Assembly: GCA_021796545.1 (NCBI GenBank)
Contig: JAKABX010000007.1
Span: forward strand, 1-35,891
Direction of reading: 5' to 3'
DNA from: Actinomycetes bacterium
GTDB lineage: Bacteria; Actinomycetota; Acidimicrobiia; Acidimicrobiales; Bog-793
Length of the DNA: 35,891 nucleotides
Part shown: positions 9,022 through 18,792 of the stretch, in pieces
How positions within the stretch are numbered: the stretch's first letter is position 1
Layout of the letters: every line of letters starts with the position of its first letter
Notes under the pieces: model-generated
Seen by the model: only the letters and a program-made list of their open reading frames with translations
What the model was told of the DNA's origin: nothing
The model's database searches: none
Made by a program: the position numbers and the translations under genes

Positions 9022-11457
9022 ATGCGGGAGGCGGGCCTCTTCCTGCGCTGGTCGTGGCGCGACCTCAGGGCACGCTGGATCCAGGTGGCCGCGCTCGCCC
9101 TGGTGATCGCCCTCGGCACGGGTACCTACGCCTCGCTCCTCAGCACCTCGGCGTGGCGCCGCCTGTCGAACGATGCGAGCTTCGCGCTGGTGCACGTGCA
9201 CGCCGTCGAGGCCGCCCTCGCACCCGGGTCGACCACCGCGCAGGGCAGCCTCGCGCGCGTCATCTCCTCTCTCCCCGACGCGGCGGCAGTGACCGGACGG
9301 CGCGAGCGTCTCGTCGTGCCGACCCAGGTCGAGGCCGGCAACGCCCTCGTCCCCGGCGTCATCGTCGGGTCCGGACCGCCGACCGGCGAGGCCGTCGACG
9401 GTGTCTTTCTGAGCGCAGGCGCCCCGCTGGACAGCCGAGGGTCGGCCGCCGGGGGGCTTCCGACCGCGGTGCTCGACCTCGGCTTCGCGCGCCAGCACGG
9501 CCTCCCCCAAAGCGGCACGCTGCGCGTCGCAGGGGGCCAGCAGGTCCGCTACGTCGGGCTCGGCCAGTCGCCCGAGTACTTCATCGCGACGGCGGGGGCC
9601 GCCGGCGCGCCCTTCGTCAGCCAGGCGACCTACGCACCGCTGTTCACAACGCTGCGCAGCGCGCAACGGCTCGCGGGGGCGCCCGGGCGTGTGAACGACG
9701 CGGTGCTGACGCTGCGCCCGGGCACCTCGGCGGCCACGGTCGCCGCCGAGCTGCGCGCCGCGCTGCGCGCGCTGTCGCCGCCGGTCGCCGCGACCGTGAC
9801 GACGCGAGCGGAGCTTCCCGCCTACCACCTTCTCTACGCCGACATCGGCAGCGACGAGGAGCTGTGGCGCGTCATCGCGCTGCTCGTGCTGGCGGGCGCG
9901 GCCTTCGCGGCGTTGAACCTGACGACGCGCATCGTCGAGGCCCAACGCCGGGAGATCGGGATCGCGATGGCGCTCGGCGCCCGCCCGGCGCTGTGCGCGC
10001 TGCGCCCGCTGCTCTTCGCGGCCGAGGTCGCCCTCATCGGCGTCGTGCTCGGCGTCGGCGTCGGCGAGATCGTCGACCTGCCGCTCGCGCACGTCTTTGC
10101 CAACCTGTTGCCACTGCCGCTGTGGCGGACCCCCTTCCAACCCGGCGTCTTCGCCGGCGCGGCCGCGATCGGCTTCGTCCTGCCCTTCGCGGCCGCCACG
10201 TGGCCGGTGCTGCGGGCGGTCTCACGCGAGCCGGTGGAGGCGATCCGCGTCGGGCACCTCGCTGCCCGCCGAAGCGGACTCGCGCCCATGCTGCGGGCAC
10301 TGCACCTGCCCGGTCCCGGCTACCGCGAGATCCCCCTGCGCAATGCGCTGCGCACGCCCCGGCGCTCGCTTCTCACCCTCGCCGGTGTCGCGGCGGCTCT
10401 CGCGACCCTCGTCACGATCGTGGGACTGCTCGACACCTTCCAGGCGACCCTCGCGCGCGCGACGGGCGAGCTGTTGCGCGAGGCGCCCGGGCGCGTCAGC
10501 GTCACGCTGCGAGGTGACGTCCCCCGCGACTCCTCGATCGTCCGGACCGTCCGCGCCCTTCCCGCGGTCGGTCGCGTCGCGGCCGGACTCGCCTTCACCG
10601 GCGAACTGAGCTCCCCCCGCGGCACGATCGCCGTCACGGTCGAGGCGCTGGGGACCAAGGCGCCGTGGAGGCCCGCCCTCGTCGCCGGAAGCCGGCAGGG
10701 CGGGCTCGTCCTGAGCGAGAAGGCCGCGGGCGACCTCGGTCTCGTCGTCGGCAGCCACGTCGTCCTCCAGCACCCCCGGGCGATCGGCGGGGGGATGGAG
10801 ACGGCACGGACAACGCTGAAGGTCGCCGGGATCGAGCCGAGCCCTCTGCGCGCCCTCGCCTTCATGGACCTCGGGCGCGCCGCCGCCCTCACGAACCTCG
10901 TCGGGCGCACGAACCAGCTCACCGTCGTTCCGGCGCCGGGCCGCAGCGACCTCGACGTGCAGCGGGCGCTTCTCGAGGTGCCCGGCGTCGCCTCGGCCCA
11001 GTCGGTGCGGGCGACGCTCGACGCCGTCAGTGCGAGCCTGGAGCAGTTCCGCTCGATCCTCAACGTCACCTCCGGCGTCGCCCTCCTCCTCGTGCTGCTC
11101 ATCGCGTTCAACACCGCCGCGATCGGCACCGACGAGCGCGCCCGAGAGAATGCGACGATGCTCGCCTTCGGGCTCCCGACGCGCAGCGTGCTCGCGATGA
11201 GCGTCGTCGAGTCCCTCGTCGTCGGCGGGATCGGCACCGGCATCGGTCTCCTCCTCGGCGACGGCCTGCTCACCTGGCTGACCGACACGACCGTCGCGTC
11301 GGTGCTGCCAGAGATCGGGGTGTCGGCGGCGCTGTCGGGCGCGAGCGTCCTCACGGTCCTCCTGCTCGGGACGGGGGCGGTCACACTGGCGCCGACCTTC
11401 ACGCTTCGCCGGCTCCGGCACCTCGACGTCCCCTCGACGCTGCGGGTCGTCGAGTGA
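9022..11457 (+). CDS. ABC transporter permease, two FtsX/MacB-type domains
   Basis: Multiple TM segments; LTTRIVEAQRREIGIAMALGARPALCALRPLLFAAEVALIGVVLG; second FtsX block near the C-terminus; starts 3 nt after the ATPase stop. Confidence 0.9.
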   Translation: MREAGLFLRWSWRDLRARWIQVAALALVIALGTGTYASLLSTSAWRRLSNDASFALVHVHAVEAALAPGSTTAQGSLARVISSLPDAAAVTGRRERLVVPTQVEAGNALVPGVIVGSGPPTGEAVDGVFLSAGAPLDSRGSAAGGLPTAVLDLGFARQHGLPQSGTLRVAGGQQVRYVGLGQSPEYFIATAGAAGAPFVSQATYAPLFTTLRSAQRLAGAPGRVNDAVLTLRPGTSAATVAAELRAALRALSPPVAATVTTRAELPAYHLLYADIGSDEELWRVIALLVLAGAAFAALNLTTRIVEAQRREIGIAMALGARPALCALRPLLFAAEVALIGVVLGVGVGEIVDLPLAHVFANLLPLPLWRTPFQPGVFAGAAAIGFVLPFAAATWPVLRAVSREPVEAIRVGHLAARRSGLAPMLRALHLPGPGYREIPLRNALRTPRRSLLTLAGVAAALATLVTIVGLLDTFQATLARATGELLREAPGRVSVTLRGDVPRDSSIVRTVRALPAVGRVAAGLAFTGELSSPRGTIAVTVEALGTKAPWRPALVAGSRQGGLVLSEKAAGDLGLVVGSHVVLQHPRAIGGGMETARTTLKVAGIEPSPLRALAFMDLGRAAALTNLVGRTNQLTVVPAPGRSDLDVQRALLEVPGVASAQSVRATLDAVSASLEQFRSILNVTSGVALLLVLLIAFNTAAIGTDERARENATMLAFGLPTRSVLAMSVVESLVVGGIGTGIGLLLGDGLLTWLTDTTVASVLPEIGVSAALSGASVLTVLLLGTGAVTLAPTFTLRRLRHLDVPSTLRVVE

Positions 11458-11474
11458 GCGGGCCGCGTGCGCAC

Positions 11475-11516
11475 CAAGGGCCGATCGCGACGCGCGGGGA
11501 AGTCCGTCGGCCCTTG
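11475..11516. repeat. 10-bp perfect inverted repeat CAAGGGCCGA-22 nt-TCGGCCCTTG upstream of the DUF1876 gene
   Basis: Arms 11475-11484 and 11507-11516 are exact reverse complements. Confidence 0.8.
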
Positions 11517-11571
11517 TGCCGAACGGCTCGGGGATGGCGCGATCAAGCCTGGCGGACAAGGAGGAAGCCCC

Positions 11572-11835
11572 ATGATCACCGACCGGATCATCGATCTCAC
11601 CTTCGTCGAGGACGAGAGCCACACCGAGGCGGAAGCCACCCTCACCCTGCGGGGCAACGTCTACGTCGGCCGCGGACGCGCGCGCCGCAACCCCGCGGAC
11701 CCGAGCGTCCCCGTCCTCGGGGAGGAGCTCGCCACCGCCCGGGCACTCAGCCATCTCTCGCACCAGCTCGTCGACGTCGTCGCCGAGGCGATCTCCGAGC
11801 GCGAGGGCCGCCCGGCGGCCGTGAGCGTCGACTGA
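11572..11835 (+). CDS. DUF1876 family protein (Rv1738/Rv2632c-like)
   Basis: MITDRIIDLTFVEDESHTEAEATLTLRGNVYVGRGRARRNPADPSVPVLGEELATARALSHLSHQLVDVVAEAI; NPAD and GxExxxARAL pattern; RBS AAGGAGGA. Confidence 0.85.
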   Translation: MITDRIIDLTFVEDESHTEAEATLTLRGNVYVGRGRARRNPADPSVPVLGEELATARALSHLSHQLVDVVAEAISEREGRPAAVSVD

Positions 11836-11907
11836 CCCGGCCGCGCCCGCGTCGCCGGTTGGTCGGCGGCACGGTCCGCGACGGGCCCGGTGCGCAAGAA
11901 CGAGGCC

Positions 11908-13368
11908 TCACCCCTTGATGACGCCGAGGGGGCGCAGGCGCGCGACGCGACGCGCCAGGCCGACACGCACGCAGGTCGCGACGACCTCGTCGACGTCCTT
12001 GTAGGCCAGGGGAGCCTCCTCCGCGAGACCGCGCGCCGAGGGCGCGCGCACCGCGATACCGGCCGCCTCGAGCTCGCGGCGCAGCTCTGCGCCGTGCACG
12101 GCGCGCACGGCCGCGTGGCGGGAGAGCACGCGGCCCGAACCGTGGCAGGTCGAGGAGAACGCCCCACCGGGATCTTCACCCGCGAGCACGTAGGACGCCG
12201 TCCCCATCGAGCCGGGCACGAACACGGGCTGGCCGAACGCGCGCAGCGCCGGGGGCAGCGCGAGGTGTCCCGGGGGCAGCGCGAGGGTCGCACCCTTGCG
12301 GTGCACGCACAGCAGGCGGCGCTCGCCGTCCACGACGTGGGTCTCGAGCTTCGCGAGGTTGTGGGAGACGTCGTAGCAGAGCTCGAGCGCCCCCATGCCG
12401 AGGGCGGCGCGAAAGGCACGACGCGTCGCCGCGGTGAGCACCTGGCGGTTGGCGCGCCCGTAGTTGGCGGCGGCCGCCATGGCGCGCAGGTAGGCCTGCC
12501 CCTCGGGTGACTCGACCGGCGCGCAGGCGAGCTGACGGTCGGGCACCGAGATTCCCCGGCGCGCCATCGCCGGGATCATCGCGCGCACGTGGTCCGTGCA
12601 GACCTGGTGGCCGAGGCCGCGTGACCCGCAGTGGATCATGACGCAGACCTGGTCGGTCACCAGGCCGAACGCGCGCGCGCTCGGCTCGTCGTAGATCTCC
12701 TCGACGAACTGGATCTCGAGGAAGTGGTTCCCCGAGCCGAGACTGCCGACCTGCGCGATCCCGCGCTCGCGCGCCCGCGCGCTGAGCTCGCCGGGAACCG
12801 CCCCGGCGATCTCCCCGTTGTCCTCGCAGTGCGCGAGATCCTGCTGCAGGCCGAAGCCGGCGGCCACGGCCGCGGCGGCACCGCGCCTCAGGACCGCGTC
12901 GAGCTCCCCGGGGCCCTCGAGTCGCCACACGCCCTCGCGGGTCAGGCCGCGGGGAATCGCCCGGTCCAGCGCGTCCATCACCGCGTCGCGCCGGGGCGCG
13001 AACTCCACGCGGGAGAGCGGCGCGAGAAGGAGGCGCACGCCGCAGGAGATATCGAAGCCGACGCCACCGGGCGAGACGACGCCGCCGTTGGCGACGTCGG
13101 TGGCGGCCACCCCACCGATCGGGAAGCCGTAGCCGGAGTGGACGTCGGGCATCGCGAAGACCGTGTCGACGACGCCGGGCAGCGTGGCCACGTTCGCGAG
13201 CTGGCGCAGGGCCTCCTCCTCGACGTCGCGCAGCAGGGCCGGCGACGCGAAGACCACGCCGGGCACCCGCATCGAGCCGGTCCGGGCGAGCACGAAGCGG
13301 TCGGTCCCCGCGGGGGAGAGGCGCGCGCGCTCGGCGCGGCGATGCCCCGGCGCGCCGGACGCGCTCAC
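11908..13368 (-). CDS. rtcB: RNA-splicing ligase RtcB
   Basis: [86 protein letters not shown]...STCHGSGR (guanylylated His region). GTG 13368 start. Confidence 0.95.
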   Translation of the reverse strand: MSASGAPGHRRAERARLSPAGTDRFVLARTGSMRVPGVVFASPALLRDVEEEALRQLANVATLPGVVDTVFAMPDVHSGYGFPIGGVAATDVANGGVVSPGGVGFDISCGVRLLLAPLSRVEFAPRRDAVMDALDRAIPRGLTREGVWRLEGPGELDAVLRRGAAAAVAAGFGLQQDLAHCEDNGEIAGAVPGELSARARERGIAQVGSLGSGNHFLEIQFVEEIYDEPSARAFGLVTDQVCVMIHCGSRGLGHQVCTDHVRAMIPAMARRGISVPDRQLACAPVESPEGQAYLRAMAAAANYGRANRQVLTAATRRAFRAALGMGALELCYDVSHNLAKLETHVVDGERRLLCVHRKGATLALPPGHLALPPALRAFGQPVFVPGSMGTASYVLAGEDPGGAFSSTCHGSGRVLSRHAAVRAVHGAELRRELEAAGIAVRAPSARGLAEEAPLAYKDVDEVVATCVRVGLARRVARLRPLGVIKG

Positions 13369-13919
13369 TGGTCGACCAGGACGCGACAGCGCCATCCTTC
13401 GGCCCCCTCCCGCATCTCGAGGCCGTGATAGGAGACGGCCTTCGGGCTCGGCCCGACGAGATCGGCCGCCGCGAGCGCGACGACCTCCATCTCGCCGGTC
13501 ACCTCGCCCGCCGAGAAGCGATGGAGGTGGAACCCGACGGGGATCTCCCCGCGCGTCTCCACGGTGAAGATCACCTCCTCGAGCAGACGGGCGAGCGCGT
13601 CCTCGGCGTCGGTGCCCGCGACGCGCAGAGGCCGCCGCTCACGGGGCGCGCGGGCATCCACGCGGGCGAAGCTCTCGACGAGCGCGGCGAGGGCCTCACC
13701 GGCGCACGAGGCTGCGTCGGGCCCCCACGCCTCGATGAGACAGTCCGCGACGTGCTCGAGGAGGCGGTGGCCGGCGCCGCTGCCCGCCGGCGCGGCGCCC
13801 CCGCGTCCCTCAGCGCCCCCGCCAGGGCCTCGACGCGGACGGCGGCGGTTGGGTCGGGACGATTCGAACCGCACTCCCGGCGCGTTGCGCCGGGCGCGGC
13901 GCCGGGACGGGCCCGTCAT
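13365..13919 (-). CDS. Archease (RtcB activator)
   Basis: [38 protein letters not shown]...[29 protein letters not shown]...[24 protein letters not shown]; stop overlaps rtcB start (GTGA). Confidence 0.9.
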   Translation of the reverse strand: MTGPSRRRARRNAPGVRFESSRPNRRRPRRGPGGGAEGRGGAAPAGSGAGHRLLEHVADCLIEAWGPDAASCAGEALAALVESFARVDARAPRERRPLRVAGTDAEDALARLLEEVIFTVETRGEIPVGFHLHRFSAGEVTGEMEVVALAAADLVGPSPKAVSYHGLEMREGAEGWRCRVLVDQ

Positions 13920-15635
13920 GGCGAACGTCCCTTGCACAGGAAGTGACGGAGTCGCGCCGTCGACCCGGCGTTGATCACGCGTTCGGGCGGGATCCACGCC
14001 CGCTGGGTCACGACGACCCCGTAGCGCAGGTTGTCGAGCTGCCCGAGGTCGTGCGCGTCGCTCGAGATGACAAAGAGCGCACCGAGCCCGACCGCGCGCC
14101 GTGCGAGCTCGTGGCTCAGGTCGAGGCGGTCGGGGGCGGCGTTGATCTCGGGCGCCGCCCCGGCGCGGGCGGCCGCCTCGAAGCCCGCGTCGGTGTCAAA
14201 GCCGAGCGCGCCCCGGCGGCCGATCACGCGCGCAGTCGGATGACCGAGGATCTTGACCGCTGGATGCTCGACGGCAGCGAGCAGTCGCCGGGTCATCTCG
14301 TCCCGACCCGTCGCGAGACGCGTGTGCACGGCCGCGATGAGAAGGTCGAAGCCGCCGAAGAAGGCGGCGTCGAAGCCGAGCCCCCCGTCGGGAGTGATGC
14401 ACAGCTCGGCGCCGTGCCAGAGGACGGGCCCACCGGCGCGCTCGAGCGCGCGCAGCTCGGCACGCTGGGCGAGGGCCTCCTCGGCCGTCATGGACGCCGC
14501 CGGGGACTGTGGACCGTGGTCGGTGAGGGCGAAGTAGGGGTAGCGGCGGCGGGCCTCGGCCACCATCTCCTCGAGCGTCGCGCGCCCACCGGTCAGGCTC
14601 GAGTGGGTGTGGAGGTCACCGGAGGTGTCCCGAGCTCGACAAGGTGCGGCAGGTTGTGGCGTGCCGCGGCCTCGATCTCGCCCCGGTCCTCGCACAGTGG
14701 CCGCGAGACGAATGCGAGGCCGAGAGCCGCGTAGTCCTGCCGCTCAGTGCGCGCGGCGACCGTGCGGCCCGCCGCGTCGAACAGCCCGTCCTCCGACAGC
14801 TTTCACCCCTGCGCCCGTGCGAGGCGGCGCAGGTGGATGTTGTGCGCCTTGGAGCCGGTGAAGGCGACGAGCGCCGCGCCAGAGGAGTCGGGGCCGACAA
14901 CCCGCAGTTCGACGTGCACGCCGCCCGTCGTCGACGCGGCGGCCGTGGTCGGCCCGCGCATCGGCACCGCCGCCAGTCCGGGGAGGCGCCCGAACTGGTC
15001 CATGACCTCCGCCGGCACCGACGAGGCGACCAGAGGTCGATGTCGCCGATCGTCTCGCGCTTGCGCCGCAGGGACCCCGCACAGTCCGCCCTCTCGACCG
15101 CGGGCAGGCTGCGCAGCGCGCCGACGAGCTCCTCGGCGAGGTCGAGCGCGCAAGGAAGCAGCAGACGGCCCGCCGCCTCCGCGAAGTGCCGGACCGCCGC
15201 GAGGCGCGCCTCGCTCGCCGGCGTCCAGCCTTTGAGGGTCCGCAGGCGACCGCCCCGGAGCGCCGCGCTGAGTTCGGTGAGGGAGGAGATCTCGAGCTCC
15301 GCGCCGAGCAGGCGGGCGCGCTTCGGCCCGAGGCCGGGAACCTCGGGCAGGGAGGAAAGACCGCCGCGGACGTGCGCGCGCAACTCCTCGCGCTCGCCGA
15401 TCGCACCGGTGTCGAGCAACTCGCGCAGCTGGCGCGCGACGCGCGAGCCGACCGACGCGATGGCGTCGAGTGCCCGCGTGTCGAACCCCTCGAGAGCGGG
15501 ATGGGCCTCCACCGCGCGGGCCGCGTTCTCGTACGCGCGGACCCGGTGCGCGTCGCCGCCGCTCAGTGCGAGAAGCTCGGCGAGCTCGCGCAGGGAGTCA
15601 GCGGCGCGCTCGTTGCGGCGCGCCACGACGCTCAC
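13916..15635 (-). pseudogene. polX: Family X DNA polymerase (PolX) with C-terminal PHP domain; two frameshifts and one in-frame TGA
   Basis: NERAADSLRELAELLALSGGDAHRVRAYENAARAVE...VPGLGPKRARLL...RADCAGSLRRKRETIGDIDL / VASSVPAEVMDQFGRLPGLAAV...VELRVVGPDSSGAALVAFTGSKAHNIHLRRLARAQG*KLSEDGLFDAAGRTVAARTERQDYAALGLAFV / SGDLHTHSSLTGGRATLEEMVAEARRRYPYFALTDHGP...ISSDAH. Lesions near 15035, 14805 and 14625. Confidence 0.85.
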
Positions 15636-15777
15636 GTCCCTCGCCGCCGACGCCCCGGCGTCATGGCCGCGGCCGACGTGTCGGGCACGCGGGCGGGACG
15701 CGCCCGGCGCCGCGGCGCAGGTGAGCGTCACGCGATCCCACGGCGCGCACCGAAACCGCGGCGGGTCGCGCCGTTGG

Positions 15778-15981
15778 TCAGTCGAGAATGAAGGTGACGA
15801 GCAGGTTCACCCGGTACTCGACGATCCGGTTGTCCTCGACCTTCACCTGCTGCTCCTTGACCCAGGCCGAGGTGACGCCGCGCAACGTCTGGCAGGCACG
15901 CTCGACGCCGGCGCGCACTGCGTCGTCGAAGCTCTTTGTCGACTGCGCCGCGATCTCGATGATTCGTGCTACGTCGCTCAT
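15778..15981 (-). CDS. Dodecin family protein
   Basis: MSDVARIIEIAAQSTKSFDDAVRAGVERACQTLRGVTSAWVKEQQVKVEDNRIVEYRVNLLVTFILD. Confidence 0.95.
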   Translation of the reverse strand: MSDVARIIEIAAQSTKSFDDAVRAGVERACQTLRGVTSAWVKEQQVKVEDNRIVEYRVNLLVTFILD

Positions 15982-16152
15982 CTCGTCCACCTCACCGACT
16001 GAAGGCTCCGCCGTCACGGCGTGTGAGCGCCGACCCCTGCGCAGGCGCTGAGTGCGGCGCCGAGCCACGCGCGCCGGACCCGGTCCGCGCGCCCGACGGC
16101 AGCCGCGCGTCACACGTCGTGTTCAGGATCCCCGAGGCGCTCCCGGTCGGAC

Positions 16153-16168
16153 AGGGCCATTTGGCCCA
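16153..16168. promoter_or_regulatory. DosR-box-like palindrome AGGGCCATTTGGCCCA between dodecin and the PRTase/hydrolase gene
   Basis: Arms GGGCCA (16154-16159) and TGGCCC (16162-16167) are exact reverse complements; fits GGGxC-4N-GxCCC. Confidence 0.45.
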
Positions 16169-16256
16169 TCGTCCTTCGCCGTTCGAGATCTGACGATCGG
16201 CCCTAGCAGGAGACGACGAACAGGGGGGGTAATTGGCGGAGATCAAGGAGGCGGCC

Positions 16257-17591
16257 ATGGTCTTCATCGACCGCACAGACGCGGGCCGGCGTCTCGGCGA
16301 GGCGCTGCGCCACCTGCGGGAGAGCGCGCCCGTCGTCCTCGGCCTGACCCGAGGCGGTGTTCCCGTCGCGGCTGAGGTCGCGCGCGCGCTGGAGGCGCCC
16401 CTCGACGTCATCGTCGTGCGCAAGCTCGGTGTCCCCTTCCAACCCGAGCTCGGCATGGGCGCCGTCGGCGAAGACGGGGTCCGCGTGGTCAACGACGAGG
16501 TCGTGCGCGATGCCGGGATCAAAGACGACGAGCTTGCGCTCGTCGAGTCCCGCGAGCGTGCCGAGGTCGAGCGCCGGGCGCAGCGCTACCGTGCCGGCGG
16601 GGCGCGCCTCGACCTTGCGGGACGCACCGCGGTCGTGGTCGACGACGGGATCGCGACGGGCTCGACCGCGAAGGCCGCGTGCAAGGCTGCCCGGGCGCGG
16701 GGAGCGGCACGAGTGGTGCTCGCCGTGCCGGTCGCGCCGCCGGGCTGGGAACGGCGCATCGGCGACGATGCCGACGAGTTCGTCTGTCTCGAGACCCCCG
16801 AATGGCTGTTCGCGGTCGGCCAGTTCTACGCGGACTTCCCCCAGACCTCCGATGAGGAGGTCCTCGACTGCCTCGAACAGGCCCGCCGGCGCGTCCCGTG
16901 CACCGCAGCGGCCGGCCGCGGGGTCGGCGACCCACCGGTCAGCGAGCGCGAGCTCGACGTGCCGGCAGGCCCGAACCTGCTCCGCGGGAGTCTCCGGCGA
17001 CCCGAGCAGGCGCGCGGTCTCGTGGTGTTCGCGCACGGCAGCGGGAGCAGCCGCCACAGCCCCCGGAACCGCTTCGTCGCCGGCGTCCTCAACGACGCGG
17101 GGTTCGCGACCTTGCTTTTCGACCTCCTGACCGAGGACGAGGAGGCCGACCGCGCGAACGTCTTCGACATCGCGTTGTTGGCGCAGCGCCTCGGCGCCGT
17201 CACCGACTGGCTGCGCGCCCTTCCCGAGGTCGCGGGGCTTCCCGTCGGCTACTTCGGTGCGAGCACCGGTGCAGCCGCCGCCCTGTGGGCGGCGGCGGAG
17301 GCGGGACGCGACGTCGCCGCCGTCGTCTCACGCGGCGGACGACCCGACCTCGCCGGCGAGCGCCTCGGGGACGTCCGCGCGCCGACCCTGCTCATCGTCG
17401 GCGGCCACGACGACCTCGTCCTCGAGCTCAACCGGGAGGCGCGCCGACACCTGCACTGCGAGAGCCGGCTGGTCGTCATCCCCGGAGCGACCCACCTGTT
17501 CGAGGAGCCCGGGACGCTGCGGGCGGCGGCGGAGGCCGCCCGCGACTGGTTCGCCGACCACCTCCAGCGGCTCGGCGCGCCGACCCACTGA
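16257..17591 (+). CDS. Phosphoribosyltransferase / dienelactone hydrolase (alpha/beta hydrolase) fusion, Rv0571c-like
   Basis: MVFIDRTDAGRRLGEALRHLRESAPVVLGLTRGGVPVAAEVARALEAPLDVIVVRKLGVPFQPELGMGA...AVVVDDGIATGSTAKAA then LVVFAHGSGSSRHSPRNRFVAGVLNDAGFATLLFDLL...GYFGASTGAAAAL...TLLIVGGHDDLV; RBS AAGGAGG. Confidence 0.93.
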   Translation: MVFIDRTDAGRRLGEALRHLRESAPVVLGLTRGGVPVAAEVARALEAPLDVIVVRKLGVPFQPELGMGAVGEDGVRVVNDEVVRDAGIKDDELALVESRERAEVERRAQRYRAGGARLDLAGRTAVVVDDGIATGSTAKAACKAARARGAARVVLAVPVAPPGWERRIGDDADEFVCLETPEWLFAVGQFYADFPQTSDEEVLDCLEQARRRVPCTAAAGRGVGDPPVSERELDVPAGPNLLRGSLRRPEQARGLVVFAHGSGSSRHSPRNRFVAGVLNDAGFATLLFDLLTEDEEADRANVFDIALLAQRLGAVTDWLRALPEVAGLPVGYFGASTGAAAALWAAAEAGRDVAAVVSRGGRPDLAGERLGDVRAPTLLIVGGHDDLVLELNREARRHLHCESRLVVIPGATHLFEEPGTLRAAAEAARDWFADHLQRLGAPTH

Positions 17592-17645
17592 GAACGGGGC
17601 GCCTCTGACGCGGCGCCGGCGGAGCGGCGGGAAGCGGCGCGGCGC

Positions 17646-17900
17646 TCAGCCGACCAGCTCGCCGACGAGGCTCACCGCAACCTCGGCGGCCGCTTGGGCG
17701 CTCTGCAGGGTTGGGAAGAATTGCACGGGGTCGAACAGCGCACCGGACACCCGGTATTCGACCTGCGCGCTTTCCGGGCCGCGCGCCGCGATCTCGTGGA
17801 TGATCGCGGGGGATTCGTAGACGACCAGCGCGAACTCGAGCGCCCCGTTCCCACGCATCAGGGCCCACGTGCGCTGCGCGACCTGTTCCCAGTGGAACAT
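17646..17900 (-). CDS. Small hypothetical protein
   Basis: MFHWEQVAQRTWALMRGNGALEFALVVYESPAIIHEIAARGPESAQVEYRVSGALFDPVQFFPTLQSAQAAAEVAVSLVGELVG; strong purine-rich RBS. Confidence 0.65.
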   Translation of the reverse strand: MFHWEQVAQRTWALMRGNGALEFALVVYESPAIIHEIAARGPESAQVEYRVSGALFDPVQFFPTLQSAQAAAEVAVSLVGELVG

Positions 17901-18792
17901 GACCCCCCTCCCCCTTCTGCCGACGACAACCTCACAGGATAGGTAGTCAACACAGCGACCTACAGGTCGAATCTTGCGTCCGGCGCGCCGTCATCGCCCG
18001 GTCTCTTCGCCACCGGCCCGCCCCGGCCCGTGGCCACAACGAGCCGGTGGCGCCAGGGAGAGGCAAGGGACGGCCCGACGGCCACGGGCACCCGGACGCA
18101 GACCCCGGTGGAGATGGAAAGCCGCTCTGGCCGGGCGAGGCGAGACGACGGTTGCGGTCCCCCGGCCGCTGCCCGCTCATCGCTGTGACCTGCACGGTCG
18201 ACGCTCGTCGCTCGGGGGCGTTCGCCCGACCGGTGCACCGACCGAGTCGGGCGCGGGCGACGGCGCCGCACCGACGCCGGGGTCGTCGCCACCTGGCGCC
18301 TGCCGGCGAGGGTGAGCGGCGGCGATGCGAAGCGGCGCGGCGGGTCTTGCGCCGGGGGATCGGTGCCGTCGTCGGCGCGTCCAAAGAGATCAGACCTGTC
18401 TCGCTTGGTGTCCGAGCGCGATCGCGGGCCCGGCCCGAGGCACCTTCTTCCTCAGTCCTCGTGCCGGACGTCCTGTCGGCACCGTGACCGGCGGGCACAT
18501 GGTCGAGGCGTCGGCCCGCCTTCGCTGGCCGGAAGGGGCCTGCCGACTCGCCGAAGCGCTCCCGGTTGCGCCCGCCGGACGCCGCGGAGCGCCGGAGATC
18601 ACCAAAGACTCGGCCGGCCCACGCACGAGCCCGGAGACGACCGGGACGGCCAGGCGTGCCAGCGCAGACGCCGGCGCGCACACGTTCGAGTCGGGCACCG
18701 AGCGCCCGTGTCGGGTCAGCTCCGAGTCTGCCGGTGACGGTCAGGGCGCTCCTCGCCGCGCGATGCCGCGGGGCGCGCCCGATCGATCGCGC

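Noticed and set aside
8110-10140. Long minus-strand ORF (676 aa) opposite the ABC transporter
   Set aside because: Arg/Gly/Asp-rich shadow ORF of GC-rich coding DNA; the plus strand has clear ABC motifs.
10222-11763. 513-aa minus-strand ORF
   Set aside because: Antisense shadow of the FtsX permease; no recognisable domain.
13850-13885. GGTTCGAATC-like T-loop sequence on the minus strand (tRNA 3' end or att-site candidate)
   Set aside because: T-stem does not pair properly, no acceptor/anticodon arms, and it lies within the archease N-terminal coding frame.
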